Source: Mycobacteroides sp. LB1
GTDB taxonomy: Bacteria > Actinomycetota > Actinomycetes > Mycobacteriales > Mycobacteriaceae
Length of the DNA stretch: 64,000 nucleotides
Assembly (NCBI RefSeq): GCF_013449725.1
Contig: NZ_JACCFF010000001.1
Coordinates: 434,001 to 498,000 of the forward strand
Direction: 5' to 3'
Position 1 is the first letter of the stretch, and the number at the start of each line of letters is the position of its first letter. The position numbers were made by a program, and so were the translations under genes. Below the pieces are notes generated by a model. The model was not told the origin of the DNA. It did not search any database and saw nothing but the letters and a program-made list of their open reading frames with translations. Of this stretch, positions 45,837 to 54,753 are shown one piece after another.

Positions 45837-45886
45837 CCCTGCAGATTAGCTGAGCGACTAGCTTCCCGGTTGATCGGCGGCCGGGG
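45802..45886. repeat. 85-bp direct repeat, copy B
   Basis: Partner of 44291-44375. Its right 46 bp include the last nine codons and stop of the secreted-protein gene (45858-46397). The left 39 bp carry 10 differences from copy A and correspond to the truncated DUF4253 5' end. Confidence 0.9.
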
Positions 45887-46397
45887 CCTGATCGTCCGCA
45901 GGCGGAGACGCGGGGCACTTGCCGGTGCCTGCGGGGTGCTGGTTCTGCATCGACGCCAGAGTGCTGTCCGGAATCACTCCGGCGAACCTGTCGGTCACGG
46001 ATTTCAGCAGCCCACCCGAACCGCACATCTCGTTGAAGGGCGACACCGGGCTGGTCGGTGACAGGACCGGACCATCGGTCGACAGCGGACCGCCCGCCGC
46101 CGTCAGAGGACCGTTGGCCGATAGCGGACCATCAGGCGATAACAAGGGGCCTTCCGCAGACAGCGGACCACCGGGCGATGCCAGGCCCGCAACCGGTGCA
46201 GGCAGTCCAGCAGACAGGGCATCGCTGGCCACTGATGGAACCACCGCAGCCTTCGCTCCACCCGGCAAGAGATTCGCCACGGGCGACTGGGGGGCGGGAG
46301 GTGCCGGCGCGTCGCCCTCGTCGGCCAGCGCGAGCCCGGCCGCGGCGACCGATACCGCGCCAGAGACCACCGCAGCCAACACTGCTCTACACCACAT
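45858..46397 (-). CDS. Secreted Pro/Gly/Ser-rich repeat protein
   Basis: A 179-residue exported protein. The signal peptide ends GLALADEG (about residue 25). The mature part has a Pro/Ala-rich start, then a series of short repeats of the type GPLSxxGPLLSPDGPLSANG over about residues 76-115. A two-Cys C-terminal region follows (NEMCGSGG, TGKCPAS) before an acidic/Pro tail. No known family is recognised. The 3' end of this gene is duplicated downstream of the DUF2236 gene. Confidence 0.75.
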   Translation of the reverse strand: MWCRAVLAAVVSGAVSVAAAGLALADEGDAPAPPAPQSPVANLLPGGAKAAVVPSVASDALSAGLPAPVAGLASPGGPLSAEGPLLSPDGPLSANGPLTAAGGPLSTDGPVLSPTSPVSPFNEMCGSGGLLKSVTDRFAGVIPDSTLASMQNQHPAGTGKCPASPPADDQAPAADQPGS

Positions 46398-46419
46398 AAG
46401 CAGCTAGCCTAAGCGCCAT

Positions 46420-47310
46420 TCAACCGATGTGCTGACCGAACCAAACGGTGAGGCGCTGCCAGGCATCGGCTGCCCCACTCGGGTTGTAGCGCGGACCGCT
46501 GTCGTTGAAGAAGGCATGGTCGGCGCCGGGTTCGACGACGATCTCGTGAACGAGCCCCGCCCTCTGTAGCGCCTCAGAAGCCTGGTCTTTCGAGGCGGTG
46601 ACCCGCTTGTCGAGCTCCCCGTAGAAGGCAAGGACCGCCGCTTTCGACCGCGAGAAATCGGGGTTATCCGGTAATGGCCCGTAGAACGGCACGGCCGCTG
46701 CGAGCCGCGGCTCCCCCGATGCCAGTAGCTGCCAGACCAGGCCACCACCAAAGCAGAAACCCACCACACCGGCGGGCTTCTCAGGCACCCGGCGCAGAAT
46801 CTCGTCTACTCCGGACTTCAGGTCCGCGACAAACCGATCGGGTGAGACCCTGCCCAACGCTGCGGTGGCCTCGGCCGGGTCCTTGAACGTCGATGTGCCG
46901 CCCTCCTCGGACAGCAGGTCGATGGCCAGCGATGAATAGCCGACGCCCGCAAGTCGTCCCGCCACGGTGCTGACCCAGGGAGTCAAACCCTTGTTCTCGT
47001 GGATCACCAACACCGACCCGCGCGGTTGCGCCGCCGTCGCCCATGCGCCCTGCATGGTGCCGTTGGGGCCGGTCCACGTGATCGGCTCCGGCGCTACAGC
47101 TTTGTCCATACCGGGAGGTGGTGACGTGGAAGCCGACGGCCGCGTTGTGGCAGGTTTGTCCTCGCTGCCGCACGCCGCGATGAGCGCGCCGGCGGCAGCG
47201 GCGCCGACGCCCAGTAGGGCGAGCCGCCGCACGGCCTCGCGCCTCGTCAGCAGTCCTTCGACATGGTCGGTGGCGATCTCTTCGGCGATGTACCGCTGCA
47301 GCGGGGTCAT
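46420..47310 (-). CDS. Tat-exported dienelactone-hydrolase-like lipoprotein
   Basis: A 296-residue alpha/beta hydrolase of the dienelactone hydrolase family. The N-terminus has a twin-arginine signal (TRREAVRRLALLGVG) ending in a lipobox LIAAC at about residue 47. The catalytic triad looks intact: nucleophilic Cys in VVGFCFGGGL, Asp in YGELDKRV and His in GADHAFFND, with a Glu in VIHENKGL. It would act on the outer face of the membrane. The substrate is unknown. ATG at 47310 is used because upstream frame overlaps rsmD. Confidence 0.85.
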   Translation of the reverse strand: MTPLQRYIAEEIATDHVEGLLTRREAVRRLALLGVGAAAAGALIAACGSEDKPATTRPSASTSPPPGMDKAVAPEPITWTGPNGTMQGAWATAAQPRGSVLVIHENKGLTPWVSTVAGRLAGVGYSSLAIDLLSEEGGTSTFKDPAEATAALGRVSPDRFVADLKSGVDEILRRVPEKPAGVVGFCFGGGLVWQLLASGEPRLAAAVPFYGPLPDNPDFSRSKAAVLAFYGELDKRVTASKDQASEALQRAGLVHEIVVEPGADHAFFNDSGPRYNPSGAADAWQRLTVWFGQHIG

Positions 47311-47366
47311 GACGAGAAGTGTCCGCCCGATAAGTAAACGGTGGCTGTGGATTACCTGGACAGGTG

Positions 47367-47912
47367 CTACAGGGCCCCGAGCTCTAGCCGCGTCCCTCCG
47401 TACTTGCGGGACGTCACCTCCCAGCCGTCCGGCCACACCGTCTCGGGGCCGGCGGCGTCACGCTCCAGCACCACGATTGCGTCGTCGTTCACCCAATGGT
47501 CGGTCAGTCGCGACAGCAGAGCCGAAACCTCTTCGGCAGAAACCGAATACGGCGGATCGGCAAGGACGAGATCGTACGCGCGGTTGGGCGAGGTCGACAG
47601 GAACGCCGACACTGGAGACTGCCGCAGCTCGGTACCGGGAAGCCCCACCGCCGCAATATTGGCCGCGATCACCTTCGACGCGACAGCGTTCAACTCCACC
47701 AGTGTCACGTGATCCGCACCGCGTGACAACGCTTCCAAACCCAATGCACCGGAACCGGCAAACAGATCGAGCACCGCGATCCCGTCGAAGTCCAGGCGTG
47801 CCTCCAGCATGCTGAACAGCGCCTCCCTGACCCGATCCGTAGTGGGCCGGGTCCCCTTCGGCGGCACCGCGATCCGGCGTCCACCGGCGGCGCCGGCGAT
47901 GATCCGGGTCAG
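47367..47912 (-). CDS. rsmD: 16S rRNA (guanine966-N2)-methyltransferase RsmD
   Basis: A 181-residue RsmD. SAM motif I is VLDLFAGSGALGLEALSRGA and the catalytic motif is LADPPY. The conserved N-terminus TRIIAGAAGGRRIAVPPKG is in frame upstream of the first GTG (47867). The only possible start is CTG at 47912, which overlaps the pyc stop as CTGA. Starting at the GTG would delete the conserved RNA-binding TRIIxG segment. M. tuberculosis has the same order pyc-rsmD-coaD without the intervening block. Confidence 0.9.
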   Translation of the reverse strand: MTRIIAGAAGGRRIAVPPKGTRPTTDRVREALFSMLEARLDFDGIAVLDLFAGSGALGLEALSRGADHVTLVELNAVASKVIAANIAAVGLPGTELRQSPVSAFLSTSPNRAYDLVLADPPYSVSAEEVSALLSRLTDHWVNDDAIVVLERDAAGPETVWPDGWEVTSRKYGGTRLELGAL

Positions 47913-50900
47913 CTGATCACCACCAGCAGATCCCCACCCTCGACCTGGGCAGTCTCGGTCAACGCCACCCGCGCGACGGTGCCCGCCTTCGGCGCGGTGA
48001 TGGAGGCTTCCATCTTCATGGCCTCGATGGTGCCGATGCTCTCCCCTGCCGCAACCTCCTGGCCGGAAACCACATTGAGCGTCACCACGCCCGCGAAGGG
48101 TGCCGGCACATGGTCCGCATTCCCCCGATCGGCCTTCTCAGCGCTGGCCACCGCACTGTCGATGCTCCTATCACGCACCTGCACCGGACGCAATTGGCCG
48201 TTGAGGATGCACATCACGGTGCGCATACCGCGCTCGTCAGCATCGGAGATCGCCTCGATCCCGATGAGCAGCTCGACGCCCTTCTCCAGCTTGACGCGGT
48301 GCTCCTCTCCGTACCGAAGGCCGTAGAAGAACTGGTTCGCCGAAAGCCTTGACGTATCGCCGTACTGATCCCGATGCGCCAGGAATTCCTTGGTGGGTCC
48401 GGGGAACAGCAGCCGGTTCAACGCAGCTCGCCGTGTCACGCTGTCGCCATCCAGCTGAGCCTCGTCATCCGCGGTGAGTACCGCCTCCGCACGAACGGGC
48501 CCGCGACCTTCCAGCGCGCGGGTACGGAACGGCTCGGGCCAGCCGCCCGGAGGATCGCCCAGCTCTCCGCGCAGGAATCCAATCACCGACTCAGGGATAT
48601 CGAAACGGCCCGGATCCGAGGCGAATTCGTCCGCACTCACACCGGTACCCACCAACGCCAGCGCCAGATCGCCCACCACCTTCGAGGACGGGGTCACCTT
48701 GACCAAACGGCCGAGCATACGGTCGGCGGCGGCATACCGCGCCTCGATCTCCTCGAACTGGTCACCCAGCCCCAGCGCGATGGCCTGCTGGCGCAGGTTC
48801 GACAGCTGCCCGCCGGGAATCTCGTGCGTGTACACCCGGCCGGTCGGCGACGGCAGCCCGGATTCGAAGGGGGCGTATACCTTTCGCAGCGCCTCCCAGT
48901 ACGGCTCCAGATCGCATACCGCGGTCAGCGAGACCCCGGTGTCGTACTCGCTGTGTGCGGCGGCGGCCACGATCGCCGACAACGAAGGCTGGCTCGTGGT
49001 TCCGGCCAAGGGTGCTGCCGCGCCGTCCACCGCATCGGCGCCCGCCTGCCAGGCCGCCAGGTAAGTGGCCAGCTGCCCGCCGGCAGTGTCATGTGTATGC
49101 ACGTGCACGGGCAGATCGAACCGCGAGCGCAGCGCCGTCACCAGCGTCGCTGCCGCGGGCGGACGCAGCAGGCCCGCCATGTCCTTGATCGCCAGCACAT
49201 GTGCACCCGCATCGACGATCTGCTCGGCGAGCTTCAGGTAGTAGTCCAACGTGTACAGGTTTTCACCGGGGTTGGACAGATCGCCGGTGTAGCACATGGC
49301 CACCTCGGCGACCGAGGTGCCAACCTCGCGCACGGCGTCGATCGCCGGGCGCATGGCCTCGATGTTGTTGAGCGCATCGAAGATTCGGTAGATATCCACC
49401 CCGGTAGCGCTCGCCTCGCGGATGAACGCCTTGGTCACCGTCTCCGGATATGGCGTGTATCCCACCGTGTTCCGGCCGCGCAGCAGCATCTGCAGGCAGA
49501 TATTCGGGACGGCCTCACGTAGGTCGGCGAGCCGCTCCCACGGGTCTTCCTTCAGGAAGCGAAGCGCCACATCGTATGTCGCACCGCCCCAGGCCTCGAT
49601 CGACAGCAGCTCCGGCGTCAGCCGCGACACGTACGGCGCGATCGCCAACAGACCGGTGGTGCGCACCCGGGTGGCCAGCAGCGACTGGTGCGCGTCGCGG
49701 AAGGTGGTGTCGGTCAGACCGACAGCCTTCTGCTCCCGCAGCGCCTTCGCGAAACCCTCTGGGCCCAAGGCCAACAGCCGCTGACGGGACCCGTCCGGCG
49801 GCGGTACCGACAGATCGATCGCGGGCAGCTTGTCATGCGGATACACCCTGGAGGGCTTACTCCCATGAGGCTTATTGACGGTCACATCGGCCAGGTAGTT
49901 CAGGATCTTGGTACCGCGGTCGGCCGAGGAGCGCGCGGTCAGTAGCTGCGGACGTTCCTCGATGAATGAGGTGGTGACGTGTCCGGACCGGAAGTCGGGA
50001 TCGTCCAGAACCGCTTGCAGGAACGGGATGTTGGTCGCGACGCCGCGGATTCGGAACTCGGCGACGGCGCGGCGGGCACGGGCCACCGCGGTCTCGAAGT
50101 CCCGCCCGCGGCAGGTCAGCTTCACCAGCATCGAGTCGAAATGCGCGCCCACCTCGGCACCGAGTGTCGTCCCACCGTCGAGTCGGATACCCGCACCACC
50201 GGGGCTGCGGTACGCGGTGATGCGGCCGGTGTCGGGGCGGAAACCGTTGGAAGGATCCTCCGTGGTGATCCGGCATTGCAGCGCGGCACCCCGCGGTTTG
50301 ATCGAATCCTGGTTCAGGCCAAGGTCGTCGAGTGTCTCACCGGAGGCGATGCGCAGCTGGCTCGCAACCAGGTCCACATCGGTGATCTCCTCGGTCACCG
50401 TGTGTTCCACCTGGATCCGGGGATTCATCTCGATGAAGACGTGGTGGCCGCGCTCATCGAGTAGGAACTCGACGGTGCCGGCGCAGCTGTATCCGATATG
50501 ACGGGCGAAAGCTACTGCGTCCGAACAGATTTTCTGGCGCAGCTCGGCCGGCAAGTTAGGCGCGGGGGCCAGCTCGATGACCTTCTGGTGACGCCGCTGC
50601 ACGCTACAGTCGCGTTCGAAGAGGTGGATGACGTTGCCTGCGGTATCGGCGAGGATTTGCACCTCGATATGCCGTGGGTTGATAACGGCCTGCTCCAAGA
50701 AGACCGTCGGGTCTCCGAACGCCGACTCCGCCTCGCGGCTCGCGGCCTCGATCGACTCGCGCAGCTGCTCGCGCTCGGCGACCCGGCGCATGCCACGGCC
50801 GCCGCCACCAGCGACCGCCTTGACGAATACCGGGAACGCCATCGACTCGGAGGCGACCAGCAGGTCCTCGACCGATGCCGAAGGCTGCGAGGACGCCAAT

Positions 50901-51292
50901 ACCGGCAGCCCCGCCTCCCGCGCGGCGGCGATGGCGCGGGCCTTGTTACCCGTCAGCTCCAAGACATCGGCGGGCGGTCCGACGAAGGTGATACCCGCCT
51001 TCGCACAGGCCGCGGCCAGATCGGGATTCTCGGAGAGAAATCCGTATCCGGGGTAAATCGCGTCGGCACCGGAGTTCTTGGCCGCGTTGACGACCTCCGA
51101 GACCGACAAATAAGCCCGGACCGGGTGCCCCTTCTCACCAATCTGATAGGCCTCGTCGGCCTTCAGTCGGTGACCGGAGTTGCGGTCTTCATATGGGTAG
51201 ACAGCGACCGTCTCGGCACCTAATTCGTAGGCAGCCCGAAACGCGCGGATCGCGATCTCACCGCGGTTGGCGACAAGAACCTTCGAGAACAT
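47909..51292 (-). CDS. pyc: Pyruvate carboxylase
   Basis: A 1127-residue single-chain pyruvate carboxylase that makes oxaloacetate from pyruvate and bicarbonate. The biotin carboxylase domain (about 1-450) has ATP-grasp features GGGGRGMRRV and EMNPRIQVEHTVTE. The carboxyltransferase domain (about 530-830) has DTTFRDAHQSLLATRVRT and the metal-site HTHDTAGG. The C-terminal biotin carrier has EAMKMEASI with the biotinyl Lys at about residue 1093. A near-perfect 26-bp palindrome precedes the gene. Confidence 0.97.
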   Translation of the reverse strand: MFSKVLVANRGEIAIRAFRAAYELGAETVAVYPYEDRNSGHRLKADEAYQIGEKGHPVRAYLSVSEVVNAAKNSGADAIYPGYGFLSENPDLAAACAKAGITFVGPPADVLELTGNKARAIAAAREAGLPVLASSQPSASVEDLLVASESMAFPVFVKAVAGGGGRGMRRVAEREQLRESIEAASREAESAFGDPTVFLEQAVINPRHIEVQILADTAGNVIHLFERDCSVQRRHQKVIELAPAPNLPAELRQKICSDAVAFARHIGYSCAGTVEFLLDERGHHVFIEMNPRIQVEHTVTEEITDVDLVASQLRIASGETLDDLGLNQDSIKPRGAALQCRITTEDPSNGFRPDTGRITAYRSPGGAGIRLDGGTTLGAEVGAHFDSMLVKLTCRGRDFETAVARARRAVAEFRIRGVATNIPFLQAVLDDPDFRSGHVTTSFIEERPQLLTARSSADRGTKILNYLADVTVNKPHGSKPSRVYPHDKLPAIDLSVPPPDGSRQRLLALGPEGFAKALREQKAVGLTDTTFRDAHQSLLATRVRTTGLLAIAPYVSRLTPELLSIEAWGGATYDVALRFLKEDPWERLADLREAVPNICLQMLLRGRNTVGYTPYPETVTKAFIREASATGVDIYRIFDALNNIEAMRPAIDAVREVGTSVAEVAMCYTGDLSNPGENLYTLDYYLKLAEQIVDAGAHVLAIKDMAGLLRPPAAATLVTALRSRFDLPVHVHTHDTAGGQLATYLAAWQAGADAVDGAAAPLAGTTSQPSLSAIVAAAAHSEYDTGVSLTAVCDLEPYWEALRKVYAPFESGLPSPTGRVYTHEIPGGQLSNLRQQAIALGLGDQFEEIEARYAAADRMLGRLVKVTPSSKVVGDLALALVGTGVSADEFASDPGRFDIPESVIGFLRGELGDPPGGWPEPFRTRALEGRGPVRAEAVLTADDEAQLDGDSVTRRAALNRLLFPGPTKEFLAHRDQYGDTSRLSANQFFYGLRYGEEHRVKLEKGVELLIGIEAISDADERGMRTVMCILNGQLRPVQVRDRSIDSAVASAEKADRGNADHVPAPFAGVVTLNVVSGQEVAAGESIGTIEAMKMEASITAPKAGTVARVALTETAQVEGGDLLVVIS

Positions 51293-51314
51293 AGTGACTG
51301 ACCGTACCGTGAGG

Positions 51315-51340
51315 ATTGAGCGAACGCGCGTCCGCTCAAT
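51315..51340. promoter_or_regulatory. 26-bp palindrome in the pyc leader
   Basis: Arms ATTGAGCG (51315-51322) and CGCTCAAT (51333-51340) flank a self-complementary core; 24 of 26 positions match the reverse complement. It ends 23 bp before the pyc start and about 14 bp after the VKOR stop. It could be a pyc operator or a terminator of the VKOR/DsbA unit; there is no U-tract. Confidence 0.5.
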
Positions 51341-51353
51341 TTCACAAACGCGC

Positions 51354-51923
51354 TCAGACCAGTGTGATCCAGTAATCCCAGAATCGTTCGAGGATCATCA
51401 GAATCACCGCGGCGTACCACAACGCCACCAGCGACCACCGCCACTGGTACAGGACTCTTGCCCAGCGCTGAGACCCTAAGGGCCGCAAGGCAATCGATGC
51501 GCTCACCACCAGCAGCGGAATCGTTACCGCCCAGACCGCCATGCAGTACGGGCACAACGCCCCGATGCGGTACAGGCTCTGAAAGATCAACCAGTGGACG
51601 AAGACTGCCCCCAGCATGGTGCCGACGGCCAGCCCGCCCCAGTACCAACGCGGTAACTCCACCTTGGCCACCGCCAGCACGCCCGTGACCAACACCACGG
51701 TGAATGCCACGATGCCGATGAGCGAGTTGGGGAACCCGAAGGCCGAGGCCTGCGCGGTCGTCATCACCGACCCGCAGGAGACGACCGGATTCAGGCTGCA
51801 CGACGGGATGTACGTCGGATCGAGCAGGATCTCGATCTTCTCGATGGTCAGGGCCAGCGCGGCGGCCAGGCCGGCCACCCCGGCGAAAAGTACGTACCAG
51901 GCGGTCGCGGGGCGCAGCCTCAC
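51354..51923 (-). CDS. Vitamin K epoxide reductase family protein
   Basis: A 189-residue, four to five span VKOR homologue at the position of Rv2968c. Redox Cys are in the loop region IPSCSLNPVVSCGSV and in the active site ALCPYCMAVW. In mycobacteria VKOR reoxidises the DsbA-like protein and passes electrons to quinone, replacing DsbB. The start overlaps the DsbA-like gene stop by 4 bp, so the pair is coupled. Confidence 0.93.
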   Translation of the reverse strand: MRLRPATAWYVLFAGVAGLAAALALTIEKIEILLDPTYIPSCSLNPVVSCGSVMTTAQASAFGFPNSLIGIVAFTVVLVTGVLAVAKVELPRWYWGGLAVGTMLGAVFVHWLIFQSLYRIGALCPYCMAVWAVTIPLLVVSASIALRPLGSQRWARVLYQWRWSLVALWYAAVILMILERFWDYWITLV

Positions 51924-52687
51924 GTCAGGCCCGGTACCGGTCCGGTGATATCAGTGATGGCCTTGACCAGATCAGCCGGGGTGGTGCTCTTCCCGATTTC
52001 CCAGTCCTTGCCGTTGATCCGGATCGTGGGTGTGGCCTGGATGTTGAGCGCCGGGCCGAGCGCCTTGACCATGTTGATGTACTTCTTGTCCTTGACGCAC
52101 TTGGAGACCGCGTCGGACGCACCGACACTCTTGGCCGTATCGATCAGCCATTTGTCGTCGTGCCACGTCTTCGCATCGACCTCATCGGGCTGATTCTGGT
52201 AGAGCGCCTTGTGGAACTTGCGGAACAGCTCCGGGGACTGGTCGGCCACACAGTAGGCCGCCGCCGAGGCCCGTGAGGAGTAGTCGCGCTTGAACTTGGG
52301 CGCGTCGAGGATCGCCACCATGTTGTAGTCGGCACGGACCGCGCCAGTGTCTATGAGCTTCTCGATCGTCGGCCCGAACTCCTGCTCGACCATGCCACAG
52401 GCTGGGCAGATCGGATCCTCGATCAGGGTCAGGACCACCTTGGGTTCGGTGGTTCCTTCCTTGGTGATGAGCTTGGCCGGGCCGGCGGTGACCACCTCGA
52501 CAGCCTTGACGTCTCCCGCGGGTGGCGCGGGCGGACCCGCATCCTTCTTGTTCTTGACGACGATGAAACCGACCAGCCCCGCGGCGAACAGCACGACAAT
52601 CGCCGTGAGCGCTATTTGGATCAGCTGGCTTCGGCGCTGCTCCGCCTTCTTGAGGTCGTAGCTGGGGGGTTGCTTCGGTTTGGCCAC
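51920..52687 (-). CDS. DsbA-like membrane-anchored thiol oxidase
   Basis: A 255-residue protein equivalent to Rv2969c. A single N-terminal anchor (about 23-44) precedes a thioredoxin fold with an inserted helical domain. The active site is DPICPACGMVEQ, the cis-Pro is in NIQATPTIRINGKDW, and an extra Cys pair lies in AYCVADQ and VSKCVKDKK. It introduces disulfides in exported proteins together with the adjacent VKOR. Confidence 0.93.
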   Translation of the reverse strand: MAKPKQPPSYDLKKAEQRRSQLIQIALTAIVVLFAAGLVGFIVVKNKKDAGPPAPPAGDVKAVEVVTAGPAKLITKEGTTEPKVVLTLIEDPICPACGMVEQEFGPTIEKLIDTGAVRADYNMVAILDAPKFKRDYSSRASAAAYCVADQSPELFRKFHKALYQNQPDEVDAKTWHDDKWLIDTAKSVGASDAVSKCVKDKKYINMVKALGPALNIQATPTIRINGKDWEIGKSTTPADLVKAITDITGPVPGLT

Positions 52688-52710
52688 TCGAACAGCCTAC
52701 CGGGCAGAAA

Positions 52711-53757
52711 TTAGCGAGACAGATGCGCGCGCAGGGCCGATGTCAGCTCGTTCACGGCGGCCGACGGGGCACCACCCAGCCTGGCCATGTTGTAAAAACC
52801 GTGAATCAGCGGACCCTTTACCCGCAGGTCCACCGGCACTCCGGCGGCCCGCAGCTTCTCCGCATACTCATTGCCCTCGTCGCGTAGCGGGTCAAAACCG
52901 GCCGTCGTGATGAGCGCGGGCGGCAATCCCGCGAGGTTGTCGGCCAGAATCGGTGACACTCGAGGGTCCGCCTTGTCGACCTCGGACCCGTCGAGATAGT
53001 GACCTTCGAACATGTCCATGGCCGCCTTGGTAAGGAAGAAGCCCTCGGCGAAGAGATCGCGCGACGGTCGGCGCACGGTGAAGTCGACCGCCGGATAGAT
53101 CAGGAACTGCAACAGCGGCAGCTGTGCCCCGGTGTCGCGCGCCTGCTGCGAGACGACGGCGGCGAGATTGCCGCCCGCGCTATCACCGCCCACCGCGACT
53201 CTGTCGGGTGTGGCACCCAGCTCACCGGCATGCTCGACCGCCCACAGATAGGCGGCCAGGCAGTCCTCAGCGCCGGCGGGTGCCTTGTGCTCGGGAGCCA
53301 GACGGTAATCCACCGACAACACCGAGACACCGGCATCGCGGCAGGTCTGTCGGACAGCCTGGTCATGCGTGTCCAGATCGCCGATCACCCAGCCGCCACC
53401 GTGGAAGAACACCAGCACAGCACCGGTGTTCTCGACGACCGGCCGGTAATGCCGGACGGGGATGGGGCCGGCGGGGCCCGGAATGGAGAAGTTGCGTACC
53501 TGTCCGACCGGGGTGCTGAACTGCAGTAATGCCGACTGTTTGCGTATACCGGCACGGTTTTCGGCGACGTCCTCACCTCTGGTCATGTCTGCCTCACCCA
53601 TGAGCTCCAGCCCGCGCAGCAGGAGCTGAGTCGACGGGTCGAGGATGTTGCCGTCGATGATCACCTGACGACCGGCCATGGCCCGTCGCACGGGGATGGG
53701 AATGTGGGGTGTCGCGGCGGTGCTGACACGCAGGGCGAGATCACGTAAGGGGCTCAC
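52711..53757 (-). CDS. HSL-family esterase/lipase (LipN-like)
   Basis: A 348-residue alpha/beta hydrolase of the hormone-sensitive lipase family, in the position of M. tuberculosis lipN (Rv2970c). The oxyanion loop is VFFHGGGWVIGDLD, the nucleophile elbow GGDSAGGNLAA, the acid is in TTAGFDPLRDEGNEYA and the base in GPLIHGFYNMA. It is cytoplasmic, as no signal peptide is present. GTG at 53757 is the best start; the open frame extends into the promoter region of the divergent gene. Confidence 0.88.
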   Translation of the reverse strand: MSPLRDLALRVSTAATPHIPIPVRRAMAGRQVIIDGNILDPSTQLLLRGLELMGEADMTRGEDVAENRAGIRKQSALLQFSTPVGQVRNFSIPGPAGPIPVRHYRPVVENTGAVLVFFHGGGWVIGDLDTHDQAVRQTCRDAGVSVLSVDYRLAPEHKAPAGAEDCLAAYLWAVEHAGELGATPDRVAVGGDSAGGNLAAVVSQQARDTGAQLPLLQFLIYPAVDFTVRRPSRDLFAEGFFLTKAAMDMFEGHYLDGSEVDKADPRVSPILADNLAGLPPALITTAGFDPLRDEGNEYAEKLRAAGVPVDLRVKGPLIHGFYNMARLGGAPSAAVNELTSALRAHLSR

Positions 53758-53778
53758 GCGGTAACCGTAACGATTACT

Positions 53779-53792
53779 TAGACCGGCGTCTA
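53779..53792. promoter_or_regulatory. Inverted repeat in the divergent LipN/LLM promoter region
   Basis: TAGAC-CGGC-GTCTA lies 22 bp upstream of the esterase start and 77 bp upstream of the LLM gene. Arms are perfect, giving a 14-bp site of a size used by TetR-type regulators. No regulator gene is adjacent. Confidence 0.35.
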
Positions 53793-53868
53793 GAAACTGG
53801 ACCACCGAAGGCAATGCGGCGCAGCGGTTTCCGTGCCCATAGTTCCTGTGCCCGTATAGGGTGCCCGC

Positions 53869-54753
53869 ATGGATATCGGCATTGCCCTGCCTTTCATGTG
53901 CCGGGAGTACACCCGCGAGTCGACGATCACCTGGGCCCGCCTCGCCGATGAGGGACCTTTCTCCACGATCTCGTCGGGCGAGCGCATCTCGTATCACAAC
54001 CAGGAGATGTGGGTGACGCTCGCGGGAGCCGCGGCGGTTACCGAACGGATCCGGATACTCGCCAATGTTTCCGTGCTCCCTGCCCATCCGGTGCCGCTGG
54101 TCGCCAAGCAAGCGGCGTCGCTGGATGTGCTCTCCGAGGGCCGATTCACCCTGGGGGTAGGTGTTGGTGGCCGGGAACACGACTACCGCTCATTGGACGC
54201 ATCCTTCGACAGACGCCACCAGCGCCTCGATGACCAGGTGGCCGAGCTGCGGCGACTGTGGCGAGGCGAGCCCCCGTTCGAGGGTGCCGACCCGGTGGGT
54301 CCGGCGCCCGTTCAAAGCGGCGGTCCGCCCATCGTTGCCGCCGCGATCGGCCCGAAGTCCCTGGCCCGCGCAGCGCGATGGGCCGACGGCATCACCGGTT
54401 TCAGCGTGTCCGGGGCGTCCTCCGAGCTTGCCTACTCCGCTGGGGCCGCCCGCGCGGCATGGCAGGAGGCCGGGCATGCCGATCCCCCGTTCCTGTCAAG
54501 CGGGGCCTTCTACACCCTCGGCATCCCCGATGCCGAGTCGGAGCTCAAACAGTTCACCAGTGAGTACCTCGCGATCTTCGGGCCTCAGATCGCTGAGAAC
54601 GTGCCGAAGACGTTGACCAATTTCGACGCCGACGCAGTCAACCGCACCCTCGACGGAGCCGAGGAGGCCGGGCTGGATGAATTCATCCTCGTGCCAGGGG
54701 CATCCGATGTTGCCGTGATCGAGGCAACGATCGAACTCATCCAGGCGCGCTAG
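53869..54753 (+). CDS. LLM-class F420-dependent oxidoreductase
   Basis: A 294-residue luciferase-like TIM-barrel oxidoreductase. Features are MDIGIALPFMCREYT, GPFSTISSGERISYHNQEMW, ERIRILANVSVLPAHPVPLV, LSEGRFTLGVGVGGREHDY and a final EEAGLDEFILVPGASD. This set fits the F420-dependent branch. Substrate unknown. It is divergent from the LipN-like gene and overlaps the convergent cutinase gene by 17 bp. Confidence 0.88.
   Translation: MDIGIALPFMCREYTRESTITWARLADEGPFSTISSGERISYHNQEMWVTLAGAAAVTERIRILANVSVLPAHPVPLVAKQAASLDVLSEGRFTLGVGVGGREHDYRSLDASFDRRHQRLDDQVAELRRLWRGEPPFEGADPVGPAPVQSGGPPIVAAAIGPKSLARAARWADGITGFSVSGASSELAYSAGAARAAWQEAGHADPPFLSSGAFYTLGIPDAESELKQFTSEYLAIFGPQIAENVPKTLTNFDADAVNRTLDGAEEAGLDEFILVPGASDVAVIEATIELIQAR

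Noticed and set aside
44330..45886. Insertion sequence or integrase-driven element around the DUF2236 gene
   Set aside because: No transposase, integrase or terminal inverted repeats are present between the direct repeats; only the duplication itself is supported.
45637..46026. 129-codon minus-strand open frame
   Set aside because: Overlaps the 3' part of the secreted repeat protein in another frame and crosses the duplication junction; treated as non-coding apart from the short DUF4253 remnant.
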